This document shows, in pieces, positions 30,324-37,941 of a stretch of 42,094 nucleotides of DNA. This DNA comes from a virus, in the IMG/VR virus record IMGVR_UViG_3300043353_000062, positions 1 to 42,094 of that record. One strand, 5' to 3'. Numbering within the stretch: position 1 is the stretch's first letter; each line of letters opens with the position of its first letter. A model generated the notes under the pieces. That model was not told the origin of the DNA. It searched no databases and was given only the letters and a program-made list of their open reading frames with translations. The position numbers and the translations under genes were made by a program.

Positions 30324-30619
30324 AATTTAGCCTTTTTCAGGAAGTCGGCGATCGAGAGCGGTGGCTGACCTTCGAGGGTCCGAACGCGGTTCTCGTGATC
30401 GAACAGGATCTCTTGCTCAGGGCTCGGTTCTGGCGGCACGGGTTCGGGCGGGACATAGGGATCAGCCACGCCGCCGCCTTCCTTCCATTGGATGTAGCCG
30501 GGACTGAACTGGTCGCCGTTGTAGTCCCGGTTCGCCGTGTCGGGCGGGATGCACGCGCCGTCGCTGGTGCGAATGACGGCGCAGGGTTCTTGTTCTGCGG
30601 TGAGTTGATAGTCTGCCAT
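30320..30619 (-). CDS. 99-aa fibre-associated protein
   Basis: ATG at 30619, overlapping both neighbours. DGACIPPDTANRDYNGD and YIQWKEGGG, then a Pro-rich linker (PPEPVPPEPSPEQ) and a helical end. Small proteins of this type sit between tail fibres and lysis genes in many phages and may be fibre-assembly factors. The function is unproven. Confidence 0.7.
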   Translation of the reverse strand: MADYQLTAEQEPCAVIRTSDGACIPPDTANRDYNGDQFSPGYIQWKEGGGVADPYVPPEPVPPEPSPEQEILFDHENRVRTLEGQPPLSIADFLKKAKL

Positions 30620-31977
30620 TAGAGCCTCGCGTCTGCGGTCCAGTGTAGGCGGATAAGATTTCCGGGTGTCATCGTGCCAGCGCCAAGCGCCTGAAACGTC
30701 TTTTCGCTTACGTTTGCCGCACTAATGGCTCTGTCTGCTACAAAGGTATTCCCAAGGTTGGCTTCAGCGGCCATACCCGATGATCCGGTATTGGGGGAGT
30801 AAAGCGTAACTATGGGGACCGCGCGCTTTTCAGAGCACTGGAAACTTGACGCATTGAGCCAGTAAGGCGTGCCCGCCGTAGAGAACATACTGCCGTTCGC
30901 TGTCACGGAACCCACGGCTACGGCATAGGGGTACGACTTCTCCCAGTACCGCTTGCACGTCACCAGCTCCTGATCGTATGGCCGCATGATCAGCGGCGAG
31001 CGCGCGGCGGATGGCGCTTCGATGCCGGGGAGAACAACGACACCGGTGATACGAAAAATGTCTGACGTTGCGGCGACTGCGTTTACTTGGCCGGGCGCAA
31101 CAATATAGAACCCCCCGGACCACGCATTGGCCGCAGGTGCCGTGTAAGTTGGCCCGCAAGCCATCGCAAACTGGATGAGCATTCCGATATTATTGTTGCT
31201 GGCCCATGTGCCAGTCGTGTCACCCGGAATAGTTACCGTTTTGTATTCCCAAGTGGAACTTGCGTTTTGCGTATATGTCGTAACGTAGGACCGATCATCA
31301 GTCCCATTGCGAACCGCAACGCTATAAGTTCCGGTCCGATTGTGCGCGGTCCAGAAACCGATTGTCATCGGTTGCGCGTTTAGGGTGCCCCACGCCATTC
31401 GGGCAATACGGTAGCCCTCAATAAACTGAAACACCGTAGCGGCTTGCGTCGTCGTGAGGGTCGCCTGCGCCGCACTCACGGGCGAATTTATGAAGTTAGG
31501 TAGCCCCGGATTGGTGCCACCTGGTACTTGCGCCGCAGCTACACTCGCAGTCGTGGAGTTAGTGAAACGCCAACCATCCAAAATATACCCTGTCGATGTT
31601 CTGCCTGCGTTTCCTAATTCCTGGCTAACTTCCATCGACCCGTTGATCTGCATTCCACTATACGCCATCGCGTCGAACGGCGCGGCGTAGATGTTCTTGC
31701 GCCCCTGCGTCTTTTGCCCGACCGTGGTGCCGACATCATCGGTCAGCGTCTGCGGCGTGTCGTAGCGCACCGTCGCATCAATCGGATGAACATGGTCTTC
31801 ACGCGAGTATGGTGTTGCTATACCCGGCGCAACTGGTCCCAATGGTTTCGGATTAACGGTGCTTGGCGGCGCACCAGTTCCCCCGGCCGTCAGCTTCCAC
31901 GCGCCCGTCGCGGCGTCCCAAGTGTAATTGCCGAACACTTGGCCGGGAGTGGGCGCGTCGGGGAAATTGAAACCCAT
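30619..31977 (-). CDS. Tail fibre protein 2
   Basis: 452 aa; ATG at 31977. The N-terminus GFNFPDAPTPGQVF is a typical fibre adaptor. APGIATPYSREDHVHP is a repeat block shared with the 512-aa fibre. The middle is a carbohydrate-binding-like jelly roll (NGSMEVSQELG, then YILDGWRF). It ends TADARL, like TVDARL of the 512-aa protein. It likely recognises a cell-surface glycan. Confidence 0.82.
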   Translation of the reverse strand: MGFNFPDAPTPGQVFGNYTWDAATGAWKLTAGGTGAPPSTVNPKPLGPVAPGIATPYSREDHVHPIDATVRYDTPQTLTDDVGTTVGQKTQGRKNIYAAPFDAMAYSGMQINGSMEVSQELGNAGRTSTGYILDGWRFTNSTTASVAAAQVPGGTNPGLPNFINSPVSAAQATLTTTQAATVFQFIEGYRIARMAWGTLNAQPMTIGFWTAHNRTGTYSVAVRNGTDDRSYVTTYTQNASSTWEYKTVTIPGDTTGTWASNNNIGMLIQFAMACGPTYTAPAANAWSGGFYIVAPGQVNAVAATSDIFRITGVVVLPGIEAPSAARSPLIMRPYDQELVTCKRYWEKSYPYAVAVGSVTANGSMFSTAGTPYWLNASSFQCSEKRAVPIVTLYSPNTGSSGMAAEANLGNTFVADRAISAANVSEKTFQALGAGTMTPGNLIRLHWTADARL

Positions 31978-33515
31978 CAGAGCCTCGCATCGACAGTGAA
32001 GTTGCCACCAGCATTTTGCATGACGAAGTCAGTTCGCCCGACGGTCAAGGTTCCAGCAGATGTGTAACATCCCACTTGCAAGACGGCGGGGGTGGAAAAA
32101 TTATTTTTGACACTTGTAATGGTTACAAAAACATTATTGTCCCAAATCGTTAGTGGGCTTGTTATTGCAATCGATGGCACGGCCCGCATCTGTACTGGGT
32201 GAGGCGCGGTCAAATAATCTGCGACATTCACGGCAGAGGCCATCCCGATCAACGGTGGTATGCCATTGTAAAAATGTCGCTTGCACAACAACAATTCAAC
32301 AGCAAAGGAGCGGACTTCATATCGCGTTGCTATCGAACCTTCCTCTAATTGCACGTCGGTAACGTTGAAATAATCACTTACCGGTGTCGTTTTACTGTCG
32401 CACCAAATCATGACACCTAAATTTGTTGCGCTCGCACTCACAGCACCCGTAACCGCCGCAGGCGTGGGAATAAGATTGCCCGACACCGCCACATAACTCC
32501 AATTTGCCGCAAGCGTCGGATTAGTTCCCGCCGCGCCCCATGCCGAAATCGGATTGGCAATGACATCGGCAGTCCCGGCCCATTGCAGGATCGCCATTTT
32601 CAGATTTGTGATAGACGGCAAATAATTAAACGCCACCGAAAGCGTCACGCTGCGGCCAACCAAATCGATCATGTTGGCTGTTTCGATTGGTTGAAACACA
32701 CCAAACTTTAAGTTGGCTGATCCTGCCTGCACCGTCAGGCACTGGCGCGGACCCATATTTGCAGACTGCGGCCACAGATTTATATTGCCGCTCTCAACCA
32801 TCCCTCGCCACATGTCCGGCCCGTAAACGTAAGAACCGACGGTATAAGTACCAGTCGACATTTGGTTGACAGTAGAACGGCCATTGATAACCCGATTTTT
32901 GCCGGTGAGGCTTGAAGAATTAACGGCGTCGATATTTGCGCGAGCCTGTGTCTGCTGCGCCGCTGTCAGCGTCTGCGCCGCGTCGTAGCGCACCGCCTTG
33001 GCGGCAATCTCCGCGCTAACAGCAGCGGTCGATGCCTTCGACGTATCGCTCGGGTGGACGTGGTCCTCGCGCGAGTATGGCGTGGCAATGCCGGGGGCCG
33101 CGACACCATCCATGATCGGATTGGCGGTGCTTGGCGTGCCGCCGCCTCCACCACCACTGCCGGGCAGAGCCGTAATCGCGACCCACTGCGACGACGTACC
33201 GTCATTAAAGAAAATGTAGAGCAGGCCGGTGTCGCTCTCCCACCAGAGATTGCCCGCCGTGGCACCGGTTGGCGCGGTGTCGCTGACGGTAACCGAAGCG
33301 CCACCGGAACCGCCCGAACCGGGAGGACCAGTGTCGCCTTTATCACCCTTGTCACCCTTGTCACCCTTGTCACCCTTGTCACCCTTCGGCCCTTGAATGC
33401 CTGGGGTTACATCCAATATGTCGAAGTTATGGTTGAGCTTCTCACCCCAAGTGTCATCCGAAAAGCCCACATCAGGCTTGATTAATCCAAGATTTGGGGT
33501 GTATTCGTCAGCCAT
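31977..33515 (-). CDS. Tail fibre protein 1 with collagen-like segment
   Basis: 512 aa; ATG at 33515. N-terminal NLGLIKPDVGFSDDTWG matches the collar fibre, followed by a collagen-like stretch (about 37-60) of GDK/GPK triplets, and a Gly-rich hinge. The same APGIATPYSREDHVHP block as in the 452-aa fibre follows, then a jelly-roll receptor domain and TVDARL at the end. The collagen-like part forms a triple helix, giving a stiff shaft. Confidence 0.85.
   Translation of the reverse strand: MADEYTPNLGLIKPDVGFSDDTWGEKLNHNFDILDVTPGIQGPKGDKGDKGDKGDKGDKGDTGPPGSGGSGGASVTVSDTAPTGATAGNLWWESDTGLLYIFFNDGTSSQWVAITALPGSGGGGGGTPSTANPIMDGVAAPGIATPYSREDHVHPSDTSKASTAAVSAEIAAKAVRYDAAQTLTAAQQTQARANIDAVNSSSLTGKNRVINGRSTVNQMSTGTYTVGSYVYGPDMWRGMVESGNINLWPQSANMGPRQCLTVQAGSANLKFGVFQPIETANMIDLVGRSVTLSVAFNYLPSITNLKMAILQWAGTADVIANPISAWGAAGTNPTLAANWSYVAVSGNLIPTPAAVTGAVSASATNLGVMIWCDSKTTPVSDYFNVTDVQLEEGSIATRYEVRSFAVELLLCKRHFYNGIPPLIGMASAVNVADYLTAPHPVQMRAVPSIAITSPLTIWDNNVFVTITSVKNNFSTPAVLQVGCYTSAGTLTVGRTDFVMQNAGGNFTVDARL
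33337..33389 (-). repeat. 9-bp tandem repeats coding for collagen-like GDK triplets
   Basis: About five or six copies of the 9-mer TCACCCTTG (plus strand) encode GDKGDK in the fibre gene. Tandem coding repeats of this kind can gain or lose copies, changing fibre shaft length. Confidence 0.75.
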
Positions 33516-33786
33516 TCAACACCGGTTTAGTGACTGGAATCCATGTTTCGGGTAGGGTAACGGTTGCACCAGCCCAGTTGTTAGCCACAGGAGCAGTCGG
33601 ATTCCATATGTCGGCAGCGCCACAGTTGAAAGGTGGCGTAACCGAACCCCAGCCATCCGGTGGAAGTCCAGGCGTCGGAACCCAAACATCGACGGGTGGT
33701 TGCGGCGGAATCGGCTTCCATGAAGGCCAAAGATCATAACTATATTTACCGTAAGCAAGCCGCCCATATTTGCGACCGCTAGCCAA
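33508..33786 (-). CDS. 92-aa tail-associated protein with TTG start
   Basis: The frame begins with TTG at 33786 (AAGGAAG about 9 nt upstream) and overlaps the adaptor gene's stop by 8 nt. The product starts MASGRKYGRLAYGKYSYD and has a Pro/Trp-rich body (PPQPPVDVWVPTPGLPP). It overlaps the fibre gene by 8 nt. Proteins like this occur next to tail fibres in alphaproteobacterial phages. The function is unknown. Confidence 0.68.
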   Translation of the reverse strand: MASGRKYGRLAYGKYSYDLWPSWKPIPPQPPVDVWVPTPGLPPDGWGSVTPPFNCGAADIWNPTAPVANNWAGATVTLPETWIPVTKPVLNG

Positions 33787-34411
33787 ACGTCTTCTTCCTT
33801 ACTTGCATCAACACGGAACCGCTCGCCATGTCGATCTTGTGCTGTGCATTCATCCCGTTGACCATCCGCACCACTTCCTTGTCCCAAACGTCTACCCGCT
33901 GATCTTCGATCGCGTACAACGCAGCGGTGTGCAGAATTTTGAGAGTATAGACCGTCTGGTGGTAACAATTCACCCAATTGTTAAGGTCATCGGTAAGCGG
34001 CGGGATATTTTGGTAATACGCCAGTTCCACGTTGACCTGATCGTTCGGCTCGTTGATGACCAAGTAATTGCCAAGGATGGTGTAACGACTGGTTCTGGTG
34101 TCGTAGGGGGATGTCGGGTCTCCAGGAAACTCCGGGTTATAAAATGCATCCGGGGTCTGATACCTACAAACACCGCCCGTGTCCATCCTGCGAACTAGTC
34201 GAATTTCCTGCCAATCCAAAGGAAGAGCGATGCGCTCCGTCATGACCTGATTGGTGTCGATCTGGATCATGTGCTTGACACGAAGCGCAGTCGAAAGGTA
34301 TTCCTCCGACATACGAATCCAGTTGGTGACGACAGCGTTGGAATAAACATCCTCGCCTATCGCCAACCAGCTGCGAATTTCGTTACACTTGTCGGTGAGA
34401 AATGTGCTCAT
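33779..34411 (-). CDS. Head-tail adaptor protein
   Basis: 210 aa; ATG at 34411. The N-terminal helices NAVVTNWIRMSEEYLSTALR and LPLDWQEIRLVRR match the SU10/P22-type phage adaptor family, which sits under the portal. The rest is beta and helical with no enzyme motif. Its position after the capsid genes and before the fibres fits. Confidence 0.78.
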   Translation of the reverse strand: MSTFLTDKCNEIRSWLAIGEDVYSNAVVTNWIRMSEEYLSTALRVKHMIQIDTNQVMTERIALPLDWQEIRLVRRMDTGGVCRYQTPDAFYNPEFPGDPTSPYDTRTSRYTILGNYLVINEPNDQVNVELAYYQNIPPLTDDLNNWVNCYHQTVYTLKILHTAALYAIEDQRVDVWDKEVVRMVNGMNAQHKIDMASGSVLMQVRKKTFG

Positions 34412-34719
34412 TATTTACCAACCCTGCCCCGCCAAACTCGGAATGCCGCATTATCTGGGTCGTCGAGCCAACGAGCCCAGTCTTTGCTGTCCCAACCTTC
34501 GAGGATAGATTTCTCGTAGACTGCGACGGGCACCCCTCGCGCCAACAATTTGTTGGTCGAGCGTCTAGGGTGGAGTTCCCTCATTATCTTATTGTTTTCG
34601 AGGGTCTGCGTTAGGTCCTGTTCTGTGTAGACGTGCACTTTTTCAGGTGCGTCGTCTTCCCAAACCATCGTGCGCTTAACAGCGCCATCATTTTGATACA
34701 CGAACTTTCGTTCAGCCAT
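34411..34719 (-). CDS. 102-aa conserved structural protein of unknown function
   Basis: The frame from the ATG at 34719 begins MAERKFVYQNDGAVKR and ends AFRVWRGRVGK, with DWARWLDDPDN near the end, a pattern I have seen next to capsid genes. The ATG overlaps the -10 box of the promoter at 34718-34746, so it must be translated from longer transcripts, or start later. It overlaps the adaptor gene by one base. Confidence 0.65.
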   Translation of the reverse strand: MAERKFVYQNDGAVKRTMVWEDDAPEKVHVYTEQDLTQTLENNKIMRELHPRRSTNKLLARGVPVAVYEKSILEGWDSKDWARWLDDPDNAAFRVWRGRVGK

Positions 34720-34746
34720 GGTACCACACCGTGAGTTAGCTGTCAA
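34718..34746 (-). promoter_or_regulatory. Sigma70-type promoter of the tail operon
   Basis: On the minus strand: TTGACA (34746-34741), a 17-bp spacer ending GTGG, TACCAT (34723-34718). It probably drives adaptor, fibre and internal-protein genes. Confidence 0.8.
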
Positions 34747-34758
34747 GTATTCTGAACA

Positions 34759-34908
34759 CTATTTCTTTTTAAGGAACTTGCCTTTTTTCTTATCAGCCGA
34801 ATGAAATTCCTTAGCTACCTTCTGAGGAATATCGGCCTTCTTAGCAAATTTCGGATTGTGCGCGGCGGCACTCATGAAATTTGCTTGCTTTTTGGATTTG
34901 CTCGGCAT
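34759..34908 (-). CDS. 49-aa Lys-rich conserved small phage protein
   Basis: ATG at 34908 with GGAGGG upstream, stop at 34761. MPSKSKKQANFMSAAAHNP, then FAKKADIPQKVAKEF, ending in a Lys-rich tail. This pattern is widespread in phages next to the major capsid gene, though its function is unknown. It is highly basic and could bind DNA. Confidence 0.82.
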   Translation of the reverse strand: MPSKSKKQANFMSAAAHNPKFAKKADIPQKVAKEFHSADKKKGKFLKKK

Positions 34909-34930
34909 GCTACCCTCCTATAAATGGGAA

Positions 34931-34952
34931 CCTCCCCCAATTAAGGGGGAGG
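34931..34952. terminator. 8-bp GC hairpin after the capsid gene
   Basis: CCTCCCCC (34931-34938) pairs with GGGGGAGG (34945-34952), loop AATTAA. On the minus strand it lies just after the capsid stop (34971) and may be a weak terminator or a processing stem that keeps capsid mRNA apart from tail mRNA. There is no T run. Confidence 0.6.
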
Positions 34953-34970
34953 GCAACATTCGGGAGGGAA

Positions 34971-36038
34971 CTACTTGCGATCGTCGATCAACATGTCCTT
35001 GGAGTGCGGCTTGGTAGCAGCATCCACCATGTTCTGCGTAACCAACGTCGTGATAACCGCACCCTGCTTCACACCATTGAACAGAATGTGACCAAGCGGG
35101 TTGCGCATTTCAACGCCCCACTCTGCCAGAAGCATACGAGTCTCAGCATCGCCCATCTTGGCGAGCGGCGTCGACTTGAAGTTCCGGTAGAACGCAACGG
35201 CGAGATAGTCCGGATCGAGGATAAAGCTGACGTCAGCAGGAACCCAACGCGACGGAAGCACCTTGATGCGACCGAAATCGGTAGCAATAATGTCCACCGT
35301 TGCGGTGACTTCAGTCTTGCCCACGAGAATCTGCGAACCATTGCGGCCATCGAAAGTCGAAACAGTACGCTTGATCGCCGGGGGAACAACCATCGTGTCC
35401 GGGGATGCGCCGTTGGTGTACGCCTTCTGCATCGCATCACCGACCATAACTTCGGTCATCGGAAGCTGAGAACCGGCAACGACAGCAGCGAAAGGATCGG
35501 TAGCCAGAACCGGAAGACCGGCAGTGACACCGATAACAGCACCGGCAGCAGCACCAAGTTTGTCCTTGGCGCGACCAAGCCAATGAGCGATAGCTTCGGT
35601 CTTCCTCGGAAGGGTGACCGCATCGCCGTCATCACGGGCTTGTCGCGAGCACATGATGGTTTCCATGTCCGACTTGAGGACCTTGGAAGCCATAGCCATC
35701 TGGTGGCCAAGCTCAGATCCTTTACCAGCCGCATCCGCAGCTTCCTGCGAACCGGAAACGGTCGCATCGCGCTTCGAAATCTGCGCGACGTTGGTAAGAC
35801 GAGCAGTCGGGGTACCAGCGGAATTGACGTTCACAAAGCCTTCGAGCTGGGCGTTGTTCGGGTCAACAACCGGGAGGTTCTCGGTCTGCCAATCGAAAGT
35901 GCGATTCTTGGCGTTGCGACGGCGGGCCATCGACATAACAGGCGTATCAAAAGGATCCAAATTATAAATCGAGTTACTCAGGTCTTCTCGGTTTCCTTTT
36001 GCGCCGTAGGTAGTAAACGCACCAGTAGTTACAGGCAT
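34971..36038 (-). CDS. Major capsid protein (SU10-type)
   Basis: 355 aa from the ATG at 36038 (GGAG 8 nt upstream, inside the HNH gene's end). MPVTTGAFTTYGAKG at the start, then DLSNSIYNLDPFDTPVM and a C-terminal FKSTPLAKMGDAETRM stretch match the SU10/DUF5309 capsid family with the HK97 fold. It forms the icosahedral shell. It lies downstream of scaffold, with an HNH nuclease inserted between. Confidence 0.85.
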   Translation of the reverse strand: MPVTTGAFTTYGAKGNREDLSNSIYNLDPFDTPVMSMARRRNAKNRTFDWQTENLPVVDPNNAQLEGFVNVNSAGTPTARLTNVAQISKRDATVSGSQEAADAAGKGSELGHQMAMASKVLKSDMETIMCSRQARDDGDAVTLPRKTEAIAHWLGRAKDKLGAAAGAVIGVTAGLPVLATDPFAAVVAGSQLPMTEVMVGDAMQKAYTNGASPDTMVVPPAIKRTVSTFDGRNGSQILVGKTEVTATVDIIATDFGRIKVLPSRWVPADVSFILDPDYLAVAFYRNFKSTPLAKMGDAETRMLLAEWGVEMRNPLGHILFNGVKQGAVITTLVTQNMVDAATKPHSKDMLIDDRK

Positions 36039-36040
36039 TA

Positions 36041-36553
36041 TTAGTCTCCATCGGTTGACGTTATGATGACGGAAGACCACGTGTCTTCCGGTTCCTTGTT
36101 ACTCTTTAAGGCATTCTCAGCGTGAGTAATGACTCTTAAATTGTAAGGCACGTGGAGCCCGCAACTAAGCCTTCCTTTGATCGGCCAGATGTGGTCCACG
36201 ACATACATAACGCCCGTCTCGATGGTTCGTCTCCGGGCCTCATTGTAGATCGCCTCAGTTTCTTTAATGAACATCCTAGCGATAGGGGTGTCCATTCCGT
36301 CTTCGCGCATTCTTACTCTAGCTATTCGCTTTGGCCTAAGTTCGTCCTTGTTGGCCTGATACCACTCCTTCTGGTATTCTTTAAGATAAACATCGTGTTT
36401 ATCTTTGTGTTTCTTTCTAGAATGTTCCCGTTCTTCGTAAACCTTTTCAGGTTCTCTTAACGCCCGGCGTTGTCGCGCCTCGCGCTGTTGTTTTCGGTGT
36501 GCTTCCAGGTTCTCTGGGCTGCGCTTGTGCCACGGTATAAATTTCTCGTCCAT
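36041..36553 (-). CDS. HNH endonuclease inserted between scaffold and capsid genes
   Basis: 170 aa; ATG at 36553, exactly 7 nt past its -10 box (leaderless). It has a basic, Arg/Lys/Glu-rich N-terminus (about 10-80). The C-terminal core VVDHIWPIKGRLSCGLH, then NLRVITHAENALKSN is the HNH motif (DH, N, H). It interrupts the usual scaffold-capsid order, has its own promoter, and its last bases carry the capsid gene's ribosome site. It is a likely mobile homing gene. Confidence 0.88.
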   Translation of the reverse strand: MDEKFIPWHKRSPENLEAHRKQQREARQRRALREPEKVYEEREHSRKKHKDKHDVYLKEYQKEWYQANKDELRPKRIARVRMREDGMDTPIARMFIKETEAIYNEARRRTIETGVMYVVDHIWPIKGRLSCGLHVPYNLRVITHAENALKSNKEPEDTWSSVIITSTDGD

Positions 36554-36559
36554 GCCGTC

Positions 36560-36588
36560 ATTTTAACACGCCACGCCGCCTCAGTCAA
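36560..36588 (-). promoter_or_regulatory. Sigma70-type promoter of the HNH gene
   Basis: On the minus strand: TTGACT (36588-36583), a 17-bp spacer ending GTGT, TAAAAT (36565-36560). The -10 ends 6 nt before the ATG at 36553. It probably also helps transcribe the capsid gene. Confidence 0.8.
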
Positions 36589-36595
36589 GTACCCT

Positions 36596-37672
36596 TCATG
36601 CCCTTCCCGTTCTCAGCAATTGATCAAACACCTCGGCAGCATCGTTCATGCTGCCAGTCCGGTTCAGCCGTTTCATTGCCGAACTTACCCCCTTCTGAAC
36701 GGTACGCTGTTTCGCGCTACCCGTTCCCGGGGATATTGGTTTTCCCTGTGGCTTTGTTACAGCAGGCTTAGGTTTATTTGCTGTAATTCGATCATATTTA
36801 CTTGCTTTTAGAAGGACTTGAAGCATGCGCGAATCGTATACTTGCGAAAGTTCTTCTTCCGTAAATCCTGCCGACAATCCAGTGCGCCGCATTGATTGTA
36901 AATCTTTAGCTTTCTTGGCTGAATCCGACCACGTTTTGCGATTTGCGGATTCGAACTTGCTGGCTTCTTCCTCAGCGAAAGCAGCCAACTGGGCGCGATT
37001 CGACTCCACCATTTTCTTCTGAGCTTCGCCCATCTGTTGATTCATCTGGGCCTTGAAACTGTTGGCTTTCTCGTAGTAACGCTGAAGTTCCCGCGCCCTC
37101 GCCGGGTCCTTCTGAAATTCCACGTCCCAATCGGGCTCCGCCGGAATCATCGTCTTCATGTGCTCTTCCATCTGTTTCGCAACAGACATGGAGTACTCGT
37201 AATTCTGTACCGCGTCGGCGGCGGCTCGACGGACGATCTTTTTCGCCTCGTCAAGCTGATTCATTCGTCGGTGGAAGGTCTCGGTCCGGACGTAGCCTTC
37301 GAGAGCTTCCTTGATGGTTACCTCTACAGGTTCCCCATCGACGGTGACTTCGACTTTCCGCCCAAGAACGGCGGCTTCTTCTTTATCTTCGGCCCCTTCT
37401 TCTCCAGAATCATCATCCCCGTCGTCGGACTCGTCTTCGTCAGATTCCCCGTCGTCGTCGGCATCGTCGCCGTCGCTATCTGATCCATCTTCTTCGCCAG
37501 GATTCCTTGGATCGGCTTTACCGGTTTTGCCATAGATTACCTCCTCTGGATCGCCCTCGTTGTCGCCACCACCTTCGGCGGGGCTTTCATCGTCTACTTC
37601 AACTTCTCCAACGCTAGGAAACAGCGATTCCATGGCAACCGGCTCGTTAGTTTCGTTCGGTCCGCCGCCCAT
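36596..37672 (-). CDS. Capsid scaffolding protein
   Basis: 358 aa from the ATG at 37672 (AGGAG 7 nt upstream; a GTG one codon earlier is the alternative). The N-terminal third is strongly acidic (DDADDDGESDEDESDDGDDD around residues 66-85). The middle is a long coiled coil (about 150-260), and the C-terminus is basic and helical (SAMKRLNRTGSMNDAAEVF). This acidic-coil-basic layout is that of podoviral scaffolds. It lies between portal and capsid. Confidence 0.82.
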   Translation of the reverse strand: MGGGPNETNEPVAMESLFPSVGEVEVDDESPAEGGGDNEGDPEEVIYGKTGKADPRNPGEEDGSDSDGDDADDDGESDEDESDDGDDDSGEEGAEDKEEAAVLGRKVEVTVDGEPVEVTIKEALEGYVRTETFHRRMNQLDEAKKIVRRAAADAVQNYEYSMSVAKQMEEHMKTMIPAEPDWDVEFQKDPARARELQRYYEKANSFKAQMNQQMGEAQKKMVESNRAQLAAFAEEEASKFESANRKTWSDSAKKAKDLQSMRRTGLSAGFTEEELSQVYDSRMLQVLLKASKYDRITANKPKPAVTKPQGKPISPGTGSAKQRTVQKGVSSAMKRLNRTGSMNDAAEVFDQLLRTGRA

Positions 37673-37941
37673 CACTTATCTCCTTTGTTATACTTCTGTC
37701 GGACCTTGTGGTCGTCGACGTACTGTTCTAATTGGGCTTTGAGTTCGGTAATCGCTTTCAGCATAGCATGGGCGTGCCCGGCTGTCAAGCTACCAACTTC
37801 ATCCGCTATCAGTATTCCCAGCGCCCTGGAATATACATCAGCGAGCGCCCCTTGTAGCACGGGACTAGCCAATAATCCTTCTGCCTCTGCCGCCTTCTCC
37901 TCAGTCTCGTAATTAGTTAGGCGGGGCTTCGGCTCCTCCAT
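37672..37941 (-). CDS. 89-aa protein next to portal
   Basis: ATG at 37941, inside the portal gene's end by 29 bp. It is helical (EEKAAEAEGLLASPVLQGAL, then HAMLKAITELKAQLEQYVDD) with a Lys-rich tail. It overlaps the scaffold gene's start (TGATG). It may be a head assembly helper; the function is unknown. Confidence 0.72.
   Translation of the reverse strand: MEEPKPRLTNYETEEKAAEAEGLLASPVLQGALADVYSRALGILIADEVGSLTAGHAHAMLKAITELKAQLEQYVDDHKVRQKYNKGDK

Noticed and set aside
33337-33389. Possible CRISPR-like tandem repeats
   Set aside because: The 9-bp repeats have no spacers and encode collagen-like triplets in the fibre gene.
34881-36044. 387-aa plus-strand frame opposite the capsid gene
   Set aside because: It is a shadow of the major capsid protein, which matches a known family.
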